A stretch of DNA of 64,000 nucleotides from Tillandsia leiboldiana (Eukaryota > Streptophyta > Magnoliopsida > Poales > Bromeliaceae), in contig CM055063.1 in assembly GCA_029204045.2 (NCBI GenBank), positions 40,953,562 through 41,017,561 on the forward strand, written 5' to 3'. Below the pieces are notes generated by a model that worked only from the letters and a program-made list of their open reading frames with translations, was not told the origin of the DNA and searched no databases. Position numbers and translations under genes: made by a program. Below are positions 22,028 to 34,123 of this stretch, one piece after another (position 1 is the first letter of the stretch; each line of letters begins with the position of its first letter).

Positions 22028-22133
22028 TCGGTCACTCACGTTCTACAGTCCTATGCCCTACCCATTTCATTCGTATGTAGGCATGTGAGGGTTGTCCACG
22101 GATGTCGGCACTAACTGTTGTGATTGAAAGAAC

Positions 22134-22145
22134 TCTCTGATACCA
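22134..22145 (-). other. Primer binding site of G (tRNA-iMet)
   Basis: Minus strand TGGTATCAGAGA, seven bases after the LTR end at 22153. It fixes G on the minus strand. Confidence 0.88.
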
Positions 22146-22152
22146 TTAAATC

Positions 22153-25100
22153 TGTCACGCCCCGGGGGTTTGTTTTAGCGGAAACGATTCATAAAAGCCG
22201 AATATTTGACGCGTAAATTTTTTTTTTTTTTTTTTTTTTTTGCTTAAAAGAGAACCCCTCTTCCCCGGCGCGTGCCCAGACCCGCCACACGTACAGGGTC
22301 ACTCTGCAACCGGACAGAGTCTCCCCTGTACGTGCACGGCGTAGCGTTCAGTACATGTTCCAACATACACAACCAATCAATCACCACAGTTGTTCACAAG
22401 CAACCAGTATTCTAAACTAATAAAAGAAGAACGTATGGCCGATCAATTTGGAAAGGATAAATCCACAGTTTTGAAATCCCTTTTGCAATCCATAAATTCA
22501 CAGGGTTTTGAAACCAGTGCCCACACGACACTTAGATTTTAAAAACGGTTTTCGCAATCTTTTCCTTGGCTTCTGCCTTCTTGATTTTCAAATGGCCGAT
22601 AGAAATAAAAGGGAATGATATTCCACTAGGGGCACTAAATGTAGCCCGTACCGACATCCATGCCGACCCCACGAGGGTGTCGCGAACCACTCACATGACT
22701 ACAGAGTAATGAAAAGCGAGAATAAAAGAATAGATACAGTCCAGGGTCCCCAGCGACCCAGCTGCTCCTGTCCCGTCCTCACCGCCGCCTACCTCCCTCC
22801 CCGTCTGGACCCTGTCACGAAGTGGGATGTCAGTGACGCAGAAACAGTAAGCAGGAGAATATAGTAAAACAAACCGTGAAGACAACTGGAGCAACCATCC
22901 TCCCAAGGAGGAAAGGCAACCTGTACACCTGCATCCTGTAATACCCGGCCGCGTCGGTCCACTACCGACGGCCCCATACCGTACCTGCAACACCGCGACC
23001 GCGCCGGACAACTAAACCGGCGGGTCGCTCCGCTCGCACCTAGGCGCCTCAACCCCACAGCTAATAAGGGGCCCCCACTACGTCACCTCGTGGGTATACA
23101 CGGGTTCTACGACCTCTTTTCCGGAAAAGCGCACCCTCTGCGGTGGCCAAACCGCGGGTGCGCGTGTGGCAACCTCGAGCCAAGTAACCGTAACCACCAT
23201 CATGTCAGTATCACAATAAGAATAGTAAGAGTAATGAGGTAAATGAGGTAAAGTGCATAATCGAAAACAAGGTAATACTGCGCGCACTCGAAGGTGGCCC
23301 GCTGACATATATGGGATGAAAAAGAAGAACACCGTCGGCAATCGACGCTAGTCATTATAGCGAACCCACTAACATGCATAAGCTATCACCCGTCATTATG
23401 TAACCCCAGTACACTTAGAATAGACCCCGTCCAATAAGATAGAATTTAGAGGCTAGGAATAAAGTAAAAACAACCCACCTGAATGAAGGCCGATCCCGAA
23501 CTCCCGCTAGATTACCGGGAGGCTGGTGCTGAACTGCTGGGCCCTGAGGGGGGCCGGAGGTCGGCCGGAACAGTGGCCGGAGCAACACCCAAGAATGGCT
23601 CAAGCTCGGTTTTGGGTGATCTTGGTGCAACCAGGTTCCGACCTGTTTCAAGGGTGAGCATAGGTTAGAGGAGGTTCCCAGAAGGAGTTTAGTCCATGTG
23701 GGGTCGAGCCCCGGCGGCCGGAGGCGACGGCGGCCGGAGATGAGCCCGAGAAGATGGTTTCGGGTGCAACTGCGGGAATCAAGAACCCGACGTTAGGATT
23801 CCCATGCAACACCACCATTGGTCACGAAATGATGAGAGGGGCCTACCTGCACCGTTTCCGGAGGTCTGGAGTCGCCGGCGGCGCGCGGCGGCGGAGCTCC
23901 GGTGAAGCTCTAAGGCCTCTAATGGCAGATTCCGGCGAGGTAGCTCCGGGCCGGTGGGACATGGACCAGAAGACCCCTATCGGTTACAGGAGTCTTGGTG
24001 CAGTGGTGGCCGACGCCGGAAGGCAGCGGCGGCGCCGGGCGGCGACGATCGGCGAAGGTGCCAACCACCCGGTTCCTAGGGCAACTTCGTTTGGGCTCGA
24101 TCCTCAATCGATCCGCTTCCTGCTTCGTGGGGATGTTGCAGTCACCGAGAGGAGCCGATCCAACGGTTCTGATCGAGCGCTTGATGGCCGGATCACGCCG
24201 GCGCGCGAGGTCGGACGGAAAACGATAATTCCGGCAGCTAGCTCTCCGGCCGGTCAACCAGGGCACCGGGGACCGCGGGGCTGCACCAGGGTGATCCTTG
24301 GGATGTCAATAACACAGTGCTAGGGTCCCCGAAACGAAACAAGAACAAAACTTCCATACTTGCCTTCGCCGGAGACTAGGAAAAAGGAGGAGAGGTCCCG
24401 CGGCGGCGCACGGCGGCGGTCGGGGGCAGGTCCAACACAGGTCGGCTGCGGCTTCCGGGAGGACTCCACTGGACGTGGTTTTGATCGCCAAAGACCTTGT
24501 TGGTTGCCTTCCTCTCCAAGAACCGAGATCAAGAGCTTCTTGGTCTCCCTTTTTCCGGCAAGGGGAGGCGGCGGCCGGTGCGGGGAGGGCTCCAGGAAGC
24601 AAGGCAGCGAGGAGGAGGGTTGTTGAGAAGCGGCTAGGGCAGAGCTCTTGCGTGGGTTTTCTTGAAAACCCTAGCTCGGTGTGAATGCCTCTATATAGCA
24701 ATATGCATAATTGCATTTCAGCCCTTCAAGCCCTTTTAATAGCTATTAGGTCCACTACGGTAGCTATACTTTGCACTTAAGTCCTTATCTAAGAATTGGC
24801 ACGCAAATCGAGGCAACTTCAATGGGGTTTTATGTGAAATTATCCACTTTTTTGCCTTATTTCACGCATTTCGAGGCGATCTGGTCGTCGAAACGGAAAA
24901 TGGACTGCGCCATGACGTCCGGCTCGACGAGACCTACCAGGTAGCGATCTCTGATTTTAGCGAAACTGCCCGGATAAAATCTCGGTCCATAATAACTGTG
25001 TCAAAATACAGTTTTTGCGCTTTTCGAGATTCCAGAGTCGTCAAACAGAATTTTCGACTGCGCCATTGCGTTCAGAACATCGGAGCCGTTCAAATCGACT

Positions 25101-25518
25101 ACCTGAAATGCTATGTTCGGATTCCGAACAGTGAATTAGTCAACGTTGTATTCGTCAGGTCCCGAAAATCAGGGTTACTGTTCATATACAGTAATTCACT
25201 TAAGCGACCTCTGCGCAGACCACTGTTATATTGGTCGCGGTAATTGCCCGCTTCTTCGCTGAATTTTGGAAGATCCGACCGTCAGATCGAAAAGTGCTGA
25301 ATATAAATCTCACTCAGTTCGACGAGACGATCGCAACGGTCAACTCGGATTTCCAAGATCATGTCCGGATTGGAAAGTAGCCTTTTTGTCTCGTAAAACG
25401 TGCAACTCGCACACTGGCAATTGACTAGATAAATCAACATAGGTCTTTTGAATTCAAAAACCAGGTCAAAATTCACTTTTAGACTATTTATTAAAATAAA
25501 ATATTTAGAGTTTTTACA
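22153..25518 (-). repeat. G 5' LTR (3,366 bp)
   Basis: Partner of 16695-20057; the right edge is followed by the target duplication gggta. It carries the promoter that would transcribe G. Confidence 0.96.
24691..24700 (-). promoter_or_regulatory. TATA box of the G 5' LTR
   Basis: Minus strand TGCTATATAG, followed 21 nt later by AGCTAGGGTTTTC. The same motif is at 19231-19240 in the other LTR. Confidence 0.65.
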
Positions 25519-25989
25519 GGGTAACATTATCCTAGGTAAGCTTACACTAATCATCACATAGATGTCCAAATCATGCAAGTCCTCAGTATACATCATAAAT
25601 ACTATTCTTGCAATTCTTTTATACAATTACTATCATCAAGCTTACCTACCTTTCAATCACAAACCATGTACCCTAGAAATGCATGCATCCTAACAAACAG
25701 AATTAGAGAACCGTCCACCGGTTCTGGAAACAAAGCACCCACCTGAAGCGCTTTGCGTAGGCAAAGCCGAAGTCGGTGAAGTGTGTAGACGCCCACAACC
25801 CAAAAATCTGCCAGAACTGCACCCTCGGTACAAGTCGTGCAAGCCTCGGCCCCAAACAGCATCACCCCCAACATGCCACCACAATAAACAACAAATAACT
25901 CAACTCACTAGTCAATACCCACAACCATACACTTGCTGTTTTTCCAAAGCAGCACAAGCTGCTACAACAAACCAGCAGAGGGAAAGGGA

Positions 25990-26560
25990 ACCTTCACCTG
26001 TGTATAGTGCTCCAAAAATTCAGAAAATTTACGGTTGCGATCCACGCGACGAGTATCCCTAAAATGAGTATTTAAACGCCCCAATCCGACACTTGTAGGC
26101 CAAGAAACAATTACATCAACGCCGGAAGCCAAACGATCCACAACCTGCAAAAACTGCGGGATACAATCCCAAAGAAGCTCAAATAACACTTAATTCCAGC
26201 TACATGCTATCCCCAAAACAGTCCCAAAACTGTGCTGTTTTCACCTGCGAGATGAGCTCAGAAAATTCCGACCAAAAATACTGTTGCGATCGTCGCGCCG
26301 AGCCCTTCGAAACGAGTACCTGCACGTCCCAAACTGAGTTTCGTACGTCAAGATAAAAATCCAACAAGGTCACCATCTCAAAAGCATCCTGTACAAAAAT
26401 CTGAAGCACTAAGCTTTGGAAAAATGGGATTTTCACCTTCGGAAGAAACTCAGAAAAATCCAGGAAAATTCGAGGACGTTCCTTGCGACGTGTAGATGCA
26501 AAACGACTATAGGCGCGCCTCCATCCGATGCCTGAGCGCGAAGATATCACCTAAACACTG
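25990..26560 (-). repeat. Degenerate ~190-250-bp repeats inside the D LTR
   Basis: On the minus strand three units share a TTTCTGA(G/A)TTT core followed by CAGGTGAA or AAGGTGAAA (ends near 26432, 26239 and 25993). The same series is in the other D LTR (38020-38570) and in H (34440-34830). Divergence between units is high. Confidence 0.5.
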
Positions 26561-26940
26561 ATGTGCTGTCCAAAACTCCGCAGTGGAAAATGGTCATAAA
26601 AAGGCTCAGAAAACTCTAAGAAAGACTCGAAAAGAGGCCAAGCTCAAATCATGAGAATCGTAGCCCTACCTGACGCGAAGCCAACGGCGCAAGAATCGCC
26701 GAAAACGGAGGTCGGAGTAAGCCGGAGGAGCTCGTGCACCGAAACACGACGAAGAAGAATACCGAAGAGAGATCGCCGCACCACGCCGTAAAATCGAAAA
26801 CCTTGAAGTGCGTGCCCCCAAAAAACCCCAGAGTCTTCCAAAAGGTGCGGCTCAGGGAGAGGAAGAACCTTACTGAGGAGTTCCCTGCGAAATTCCAGCC
26901 AGAGGAGGAGAAAAAGGTGAGCACAAGGTCACTCGGGTCC

Positions 26941-27357
26941 TATTTATAGGCCAGAAAATCCAGCCAAAAATTCACTTTGGGGTGCAATTTCCCGGCGCCC
27001 GAATGATTCAGGCCCCCAAAACGTACCCAGAACTCCCCCCCGCGGTGCGCCCAAAACGCTCCAGGCGCGCCACGTCACCCACAAAACAGGGGACAGCCAG
27101 CGCAGCCACTAGCCGTGCGCCATGTGGCACGGTCCACTCGTGCTGGTGTACTGCACCCGCCAACCGCAGGATGCCACGTGGACCGCACTCAGAGGCGGCC
27201 CACGTGCGCTCGCGTGCTCCCCGCGCAGCTGCCTGACACCCTGCCAGGCACGCTTCCCGAGGCAGCCCCCCGCTTGCTCCGTGAACCAGGTCCATGGCAC
27301 CGACCTCTCCTACTCCGCCACGTGTCCTCACCCCAACCAACAGAGAAGCGCCACGTG
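26941..27357 (-). promoter_or_regulatory. D 3' LTR promoter: G-box cluster and TATA
   Basis: TATA box CCTATAAATA on the minus strand (26950-26941). Upstream are four CACGTG cores at 27175, 27201, 27319 and 27352, plus CACGTC at 27071 and CATGTG at 27121. Several extend to CCACGTGGC or CCACGTGTC, the ABRE/G-box type bound by plant bZIP and bHLH factors. Function is inferred. Confidence 0.7.
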
Positions 27358-27883
27358 GCATGCGCGCCCTGTGCACCGCGCGCCTGCCCGCGCCTGCCCG
27401 CGCGCCCGGGCGCCTGCCCGCGCGCCTGCCCGCGCCTGCTCTGCCGCCTGCCTGAGCCCCTCCGCCGCCGCCGCCGCCGCCGCTGCTCGCCGGCTTGCCG
27501 GAACAGTGATAATGCCTCGAAATCCATGCCGGGTCATCCGGGCTCCGAAAAATACAAGTAAATAGCCCATTTTCATCGTTTTCGCGCGCTGAATCCAAAT
27601 TCGGTGTCCGATTTGCCAAAATCCAACTCTAAAAATTGCCGAAGGCATCCGGAAAGTTGTTCTTTTGTCCAAACTTCACGCTGAGCCCAATTTTAATATC
27701 CATTGCGCGCGAAACCACTTCTAAACATTCGACGGGGTCATCTGACTACTCTCGTGATCCATTTAACCCACCGAGCCCATCACTAGTGTCCAGTTGGTGC
27801 ACAAACGCTACCGACATGCCACATAGGCCTCCAGAAACTGCTGGTCAACCAGTAATCTCGTCGTGGGGATACGGGTCCTCACA

Positions 27884-27896
27884 TCCTCCCCCACTA
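27884..27896 (-). other. Polypurine tract of D
   Basis: Minus strand TAGTGGGGGAGGA directly before the 3' LTR start TGTGAGG, preceded by TTTCGAGGACGAAAC, the usual 3' signature of plant gypsy elements. Confidence 0.9.
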
Positions 27897-28486
27897 AAGA
27901 AAGTTTCGTCCTCGAAACTAGCTCAATTCCACCAGGAGTCACAAACACCAAGGGTAAGTACTCAACATCATCATCTCCAGCTCCTGAGTCATCACTCACT
28001 CCCCTTGATTACTCCTCAACAACAACAACAGCAATATTTAGTGCGGCATAGCCCGATTGTGCAATTCCCTCATCTCACAAGGCAGAATTCGCAACGGGCG
28101 TCCCTCGTACTCCAAACACTCTTACCTCTCAAATGGAGCGAGTCAATCACGGGCGAGGAACCCAAAAACAACACACTCCTGAGCTGAGACATGAAACACC
28201 ACAGGGGTTCCATCAAAAGCTGGGGGAAACAAAATAACCACCAGTGCAGCACGCACCAAACCACATCCTGTGTCAACTCAACCAAGGCAATCCGAAACAC
28301 ATCCCCGCGATCATCCAAGAAGGAAAGAAGCCCTCACAAACTAGGGTCCTCACTCGGTCACTCCCGAATCCTGACCATCCGAGTGAACTACTCAGTCGCG
28401 GTCTATCGTCCAAAGGAACCCTCAGTGACACAACCATAAGCCATGTTTACCTCAACAATCCACACTGCGCCAGCTGTGGAATCATC
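27897..28486 (-). other. D interior, 3' part of pol not recognisable
   Basis: This is where integrase and the C-terminus of Pol should be. I find only the terminal TTTCGAGGACGAAAC motif and no clear integrase residues. It is either very decayed or a deletion junction. Confidence 0.5.
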
Positions 28487-28794
28487 AACTCAACCCCAGA
28501 CAGCTTTCCTGCTCCAGGTATCTGCCATCACAGTGGCCCTGTCAGGGTAATCCAAAATGCTCAACAATAACCCAACGGTAATTCCACATTCGCCATGGGA
28601 GGCATCATTATAAATCGCAGATCCTTCTCCCAACACTGGAAATACTAGCATTGGCGCTGGTATCAGTCTCATTATCTATTAGCCAAGCTCTCCTGGCACT
28701 GCCAAGTCCAAGAAGCTCCTCACCTCGACAATAATTGTCGATCTCGGCCAATTCCCAAAGGGTATCCATATTGGCCGGATTTCCACCGCCGCCC
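28487..28794 (-). pseudogene. RT/RNase H remnant of D
   Basis: Minus-strand translation, partly frame-shifted, shows the order expected at the RT-RNase H boundary: a VRSFLGLA-like stretch, VFPVLGEGSAIYNDASH (compare LPVMGEGFVIYSDASH in C) and MADTWSRKAV (compare VVDALSRR). Spacing is far too short, so most of RNase H is deleted. Confidence 0.6.
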
Positions 28795-28810
28795 CTACGT
28801 GTGATGCCCC

Positions 28811-28883
28811 ACTTCCCAGGGGGTCACCCATCCTAGAACTACTCTAGCTCTAGCACGCTTAACTCTCATGTTCCTCTTGGATC
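28811..28883 (-). other. 5S rRNA-derived Pol III promoter region, Cassandra left LTR
   Basis: Minus strand contains GTTAAGCGTGCT (box A region), GAGTAGT (intermediate element) and AGGATGGGTGACC with CTGGGAAGT (box C region), in 5S rRNA order. It lacks the 5' part of a true 5S gene, so it is not annotated as rRNA. Confidence 0.9.
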
Positions 28884-29209
28884 TTGCTACCATCCAAAAT
28901 GGCTATAGCCGGGTTAGAGATTTAGTCCTATTATATCATTTATATATAGGACTAATACAAATTCCGGGGTGTCACATTCTTCCCCCCTTTAAGCCCTGAC
29001 GTCCACGTCAGGCTTAAGCACACTCACAAGCACCAGGCGATGTGAGACTCGTCTCACTAGCCTTAGCCGACCTTGTGAGGAGCTGCACTCCACTCACAAC
29101 GGTCATTAGCCGGGGAGCCTCGCTCTACCCGCTATATAACCCTGGCTCAGCCGAGACTCATCTCACATTTCCGGCTGGTGAATGTCTCTGATACCAACTA
29201 TGACGCCCC

Positions 29210-29282
29210 ACTTCCCAGGGGGTCACCCATCCTAGAACTACTCTAGCTCTAGCACGCTTAACTCTCATGTTCCTCTTGGATC
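29210..29282 (-). other. 5S rRNA-derived Pol III promoter region, Cassandra right LTR
   Basis: Same sequence as in the left LTR, with boxes A, IE and C intact. This is the upstream (5') LTR for the element's transcript. Confidence 0.9.
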
Positions 29283-29379
29283 TTGCTACCATCCAAAATG
29301 CTATAGCCGGGTTAGAGATTTAGTCCTATTATATCATTTATATATAGGACTAATACAAATTCCGGGGTGTCACACTACG

Positions 29380-31624
29380 GCTAACACAATGTGGCCCAAG
29401 AAGGTATAATTCTGAAGCTAAAACTTGTATCTCAATAACTTGGCATACAACTTCATCCACATAGGCAGGTAGTACATCCATAAGTGCTCCACGTACTCCA
29501 AGTCGCTCTGGGAGTAAATCAAAATATCCTCGGGGAACACCACTCCTAATCTGTCCAAGTACAACTAGAACACGCAATTCCTCACATCTTGCAGACAACA
29601 GGGCATTAATTATTCCATTTGGCCTCCTTGTGCGCTCATAATGCCATTACCGGATCCTGAACGCCATTTAGGCAAAATCCTCGGCTGTGTGATTCCAAGT
29701 AGGTATTCGGATCATACACTAACTGCAGGAGTATAACTCCATCAAAAGGTCCTAGATACCACCCGGACCTGTCTACACTCGAACCATAAAAGGACCCTCA
29801 CAGTCGTGTATCAACGACGTGGCACTAGGTCAAACAGACCCCTTGATCCATCAGATCCTGCAACTGCGCCATTAGCTCTCTCAGCTCTACCGGCGATATC
29901 CAATGAGGTGCTGCCGAGGGTGGCACGGTTCCCCAAACCACGTCAAACGCAATCTCTATCTCCCTAACCGGCAGCATCTCCAACAGCTCAGGTGAAATCA
30001 CACCCGGGATCTCGTGGGCAACAGAGATATCCTCGAGTCCCGGTGCCGCCGCAAGCACGTCTCACCCCGTCGCTAAAACCTGTGTGCTCTAACAATCTCA
30101 ACAACCAAGCCTCCTCTCGTCTGCCTCGCAGAATGTCAACGTCCTCTCCCTTCTCAGTCAAAACATCCTGTGGCACTGTGCCAATCAATCACAAGCACAG
30201 GGTCAAAATACCGAACTGCCACAATTACCAATAAATCTGCCGGTAACTCGCAGTCTCAGCTGCACTGGACATGATCCAAAAGCCTCCTCCACATGCACAA
30301 CAACAGCGGAAAACTGTACCTCTAGTGCACGTGGTAACAATTCTGCCTCTAGTCCATGCAGGAATGCAACATGCTCTAACTCCGGCTGCTGTGATGAAAT
30401 CACACTTACAACACTCGATCCACTACCGTGGCGCCCTCCAACCGGGCGGCACAGATTATTCGCTCGATGCGAATCGTCGTCGCTCAATCTGCCTGAAAAT
30501 CAGGACTCTCCCCATAGGGAGCACAACCTATCTTTGCACACACACTAGGGCGACGAATGCGGCCCTCCGCAGATCACCAATCCATGCTACCGCTGCGCCG
30601 CTCTGATATAGACGCTGATGCTGCCATCGGGGTCCACCCGACCTCTGATATCCTTGGAACCCGTTATCCTGGAAAAAGAAATCAGAAATGACCTTGTCGG
30701 CCGATCTGTCCTCTATCACCCGGCGCCAAGCACCAATATCCAGAACTCGCCTCTGGCGGCAGATCCCTATCCGAAGGAACTGCAGCGCCACGCTCCAAAC
30801 ACAACGCCTACTCCCACGAGGCGTCAAAACCTGTAACGGAGGGACTGACTAAACTGAAAAGTATCCTGGCGCAATCCACTCCCAGCCACACATATCCTAT
30901 GCGCCTCGTCCCTCGAAACCTGGAGCGCGCAGTTCAGCAACTGCGTAAACTCTCTAGCACATGGAGGCTCTCATTTGATCACTCCATCACCACCAACCAC
31001 GACTCTGCTTCCAAAGGCTCCAAACTCAACCTTACGAGTCGGGGTGGTTCATCTCCCAAATCTGGCTCAATTGATCGATCATGTCCCACAGGTCCTCTGC
31101 TGTCAACTATCCACCCTACCTCGGTGCCTCGAACCTAAACATTGGCACGGAGGGGGCTACTCAATGCTCCGACAACTGTGTCACTAAAACCAGCTACTCG
31201 CTCACTCTGCCGCTGATAAACCTCTGCCAATCCTGTCATCTGGGTCCGGAGTTCTCTGACCTCAATCCAGGTATCCGGCCTAAAACCAACTGCTCAAGCT
31301 CAACTGCTATGATAGGATGCACACGGGTCAAAACCCAGCGTCGGGGAGACACAACTCGCCACGACGAAGCCACAAAACAGTACACAACAGCGCTCGACCC
31401 AATCCAGCGAAAGTCTAGAGCATGTCACCCGTTCCACAGCATTATGTTGTCTGCAGCCAACATAATCACTTAGGAGAATAAACATGCCAATCACTCTTCC
31501 CATCCCTTGGGAGAGGTATAAAACTCAATCAGGACTCTCGCTATAAATCACGACTCTCACGAAGTCAACCAAAGGTCAAACCACAAGCCTAGGGTTTCTA
31601 AGTCCACCATGACCTACAACCTAG
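29380..31624 (-). pseudogene. Degenerate gag-protease-RT start of D
   Basis: The minus strand at 30058-29825 still reads as the linker and start of gypsy RT: GLEDISVAHEIPGV, REIEIAFDVV, PVELRELMAQLQDLMDQG. Upstream, 31500-31300 matches the leader of C (GCAGACAACATA and the GATTGGGTCGAG block). Gag and protease between them are too shifted to follow. Many indels and stops show that this copy is old. Confidence 0.65.
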
Positions 31625-31636
31625 GCTCTGATACCA
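31625..31636 (-). other. Primer binding site of D (tRNA-iMet)
   Basis: Minus strand TGGTATCAGAGC, eight bases after the LTR end. Confidence 0.93.
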
Positions 31637-31644
31637 ACCTAATC

Positions 31645-33118
31645 TATCACTCCCCGGGGTCGAAACTGCGCCCCGGGCTCGCCAACAGATCCGCCACCTA
31701 TGCCAAACCCCGCATAGGCGAAGCGTCCTACCTGCAAGAAAAGTACTACAGCTAAACAGATATCAGAGCTATAAATGAAAATCTGCAGTAAAACTAAAAT
31801 CAACCACTGTACAACTGGAAATAATACAACAATGTCCATCTCCCAAAATGATAATCATACAATATCCTCATATACAAAACTTAGAACTCAACAGGGAGGT
31901 ATCTCCAATAAATACATCAGTGTATAGGCTCTCAATACATATCATATCCTCACTACATAAGCCTCTCAAAATAGGAAAATAAAATAGCAAATCTACTGAA
32001 GATCTCCTCTGAAGGGGTACCGCTACTCTCCAACGACGGGTAGGGATCTAGCACGCGACTCCCTCGCCTCGATCAACCACCGCAGAATCAGCAACACCCG
32101 CTAAGACTCTGCAAAACAAAGAAGAGAAAAGAAGGGGAGGGGGAAAACCCCCAACGGGTGTGAGAACTACACCTAAAAAAAGGGAGTCCTCAGTGGGTAC
32201 CGCCACCAGGCCCGACGATCTGCCCACTAAGTCCACTAGAGACATGAGATAACCAAAGCAGTAAAGACTGAAAAAGAAAGCTGGAGACTCTCAACAGCTA
32301 CCATGCCTCTATCTAAATGCTCAAATGGGGAAAACTCTGATAAAGATATGCAACACTCGCACACGAGGTGCTCAATCGACCCAATCGAGCTGACTGCCAC
32401 ATCGGGTCCAGTCAAACCTGCGCCCACCTACAACCACCTCCCGCTGACGGGCAGGAATTACGTAGGGCGTCCCAACGGACTAACTCGCTATCGAGTAGTG
32501 GCTCATGCAGGCTATAGTCAAAATCCACGCTCTCTCAGAACGGATAGACTCCAGATCACCAAGCCTCTCGCACAACGGTCAACAACTCACAATAACCACG
32601 GGACCACCGTCAATCCCCAAACGGTTCCTAACAACACTAGCACTGGTCTAAACACAGCTACTAGACTCCACTCGGTCCCCCCCCCGGACACGAGTGCAAC
32701 AAGAAGGTAAATGCCGGTAATAACCCAATCTGTGCCACCAGTAAAACTGGCATGTCTGCTCAGCGGAATCTGCGCACATGGCTCGAAACCACGGGACCGA
32801 CCCATATGGCTCGCATCCCAAAGTAAGTAACAGATCGGCCTCGGACCGTCCGATCGCACACTCCGGAGTGGCACTCGAGGGGAGCGACCCACACGAGTAT
32901 AGTATCTCTGTAGCAAGTATCTCTGTATAGCAGGACTTTGATCACAACTCTGATCAAAGTAGGAAAACCCAACCACTAAAGAAAGACCCGACCTCAATCG
33001 GATGCAACTAACCGATAAGTGGGAAACTCTATCCACTAGAGGAAACAGATACCCAATCCGATGCATAAGTAAATATCCGGTCAACAGCCCAATATCTGCG
33101 GTCGCCGCAGAGCCCCAC
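31645..33118 (-). repeat. D 5' LTR, segment a (LTR 3' end)
   Basis: Collinear with 14836-16310. The terminus reads TATCACTCCCC in plus instead of TGTCACGCC, so the LTR end is mutated. It is interrupted by solo LTR H at 33119. Confidence 0.93.
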
Positions 33119-33637
33119 TGTGAGGACCTGGATCCCCACGATGTGACTACTGGTTGACCAGCAGCTTCTGGAGGCCTATATGGCGCGTCGGTGGTGTTTG
33201 TGCACCAATTGGACACTAGAGATGGACTCAGAGTGTTTAATGGATCATGAGAGTAGTCAGATGACCCCGTCGAGTTCGTAGAAGTGGTCTTGCGCGCAAT
33301 GGATATTAAAATTGGGCTCAGCGCGAAGTTTGGACAAATGAACATCTTTTCGGATGCCTTCGGCAATTTTTTAGAGTTCGAATTTGGCAAAACAGACATC
33401 GGATTTGGATTCAGCGCGCGAAAACAATGAAATTGTGCTATTTACTTGATTTTTACGCCACTGGTTACTGTTCACGCCGGAACAGTAACTCCGTCGGCCG
33501 GCGGGCAGCTCCGGCGATGGCGGAGGGCGGCGGTGCGGCGGCGGGCAGGCTCGGGAGCGGCGGCGGGCAGTCGCGGGCAGCGCACAGCGTGCGGGCAGGC
33601 GCGCGGTCCATCGCGCCGTCGTGCACCGGAGGCAGGC

Positions 33638-34123
33638 CACGTGGCATGGAGATATTGGTTGGCTCAGCAGTCGTGGTCCACGGAATTTATCGATGGTGTA
33701 CGGTGGACCGGGTGACACGTGGCAGCGTGTGATTGGTGCGGTGTTGTGCGCCGGGTCCACAGAGCAGGTGCAGACCGCCTCGGGGCGCGTGCAAGTAGAG
33801 GCGTTAGGAGGCGGCACAGGCGCGCACATGGCCGCTGTCGGCCTCTCCCGCGCTCGGGCGTGCCACGTGTCGGCACCGCGGCAGGCCACGTGGCGCGATG
33901 TGGGTGGATGGATTTGGTGTGTTGTGTTCAGCGGGCCACGTGGCGGAAATCCAGCGGGCGGCTTCGGTGTGCGGTGCGTGGCGGGCTACGTGGAGGCCCG
34001 ACGGGAATTCGGGCCCGTACAGTGTTGGGCCGGGCCCAACACTGTAGCGGCCCGAAAGAATCGGGCGCCCGGAACTTAGGACATGGCCATCATTTTCGGA
34101 TTTGTTTTCTGGGCCTATTTAAG
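33638..34123 (+). promoter_or_regulatory. Promoter of LTR H: G-box cluster and TATA
   Basis: CACGTG cores at 33638, 33716, 33864, 33887 and 33938, mostly within CCACGTGGC or CCACGTGTC, then a TATA-like TATTTAAG at 34116-34123. Same organisation as in D. Confidence 0.7.

Larger units (their letters stand above)
16695..25518 (-). mobile_element. Non-autonomous gypsy-type element G (TR-GAG-like), very young
   Basis: Bracketed by the 5-bp duplication gggta (16690-16694, 25519-25523). LTRs are 16695-20057 and 22153-25518 (3,363 and 3,366 bp) and almost identical; I see only a few one-base indels (the poly-T tract, a G run near 18672/24128, an A run near 19998/25459). The interior is just 2,095 bp, with a PBS beside the right LTR and one zinc-knuckle ORF but no protease, RT or integrase. 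This fits the TR-GAG class, which needs enzymes in trans. Confidence 0.93.
25524..27883 (-). repeat. D 3' LTR, segment b (LTR 5' part, with U3)
   Basis: Continues the D LTR after the G insertion and is collinear with 37533-39892. The minus strand starts TGTGAGGACCCG at 27883. A GC-rich U3 (27000-27500), a TATA box at 26950 and internal degenerate repeats lie inside. Long frames in the GC-rich part are compositional and I do not call them genes. Confidence 0.93.
28800..29374 (-). mobile_element. Cassandra TRIM (575 bp), complete
   Basis: Target duplication ctacg (28795-28799, 29375-29379). LTRs 28800-28976 and 29199-29374 differ by a few changes. The 222-bp interior has a PPT (AAAGGGGGGAAGAA on the minus strand, 28990-28977) and a tRNA-iMet PBS (29196-29185) and no ORF. 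5S rRNA sequence in the LTRs identifies the Cassandra family. It is mobilised in trans and sits in D on the same strand. Confidence 0.95.

Noticed and set aside
27008..27619. Overlapping GC-rich frames on both strands in the D LTR U3 (also 39050-39628)
   Set aside because: No motif or domain; frames shift between the two LTRs; the region is a promoter with G-boxes.
28811..28883. 5S rRNA gene
   Set aside because: Only the 3' part with the internal promoter is present, it lies within a TRIM LTR and is repeated in the second LTR, so it is Cassandra.
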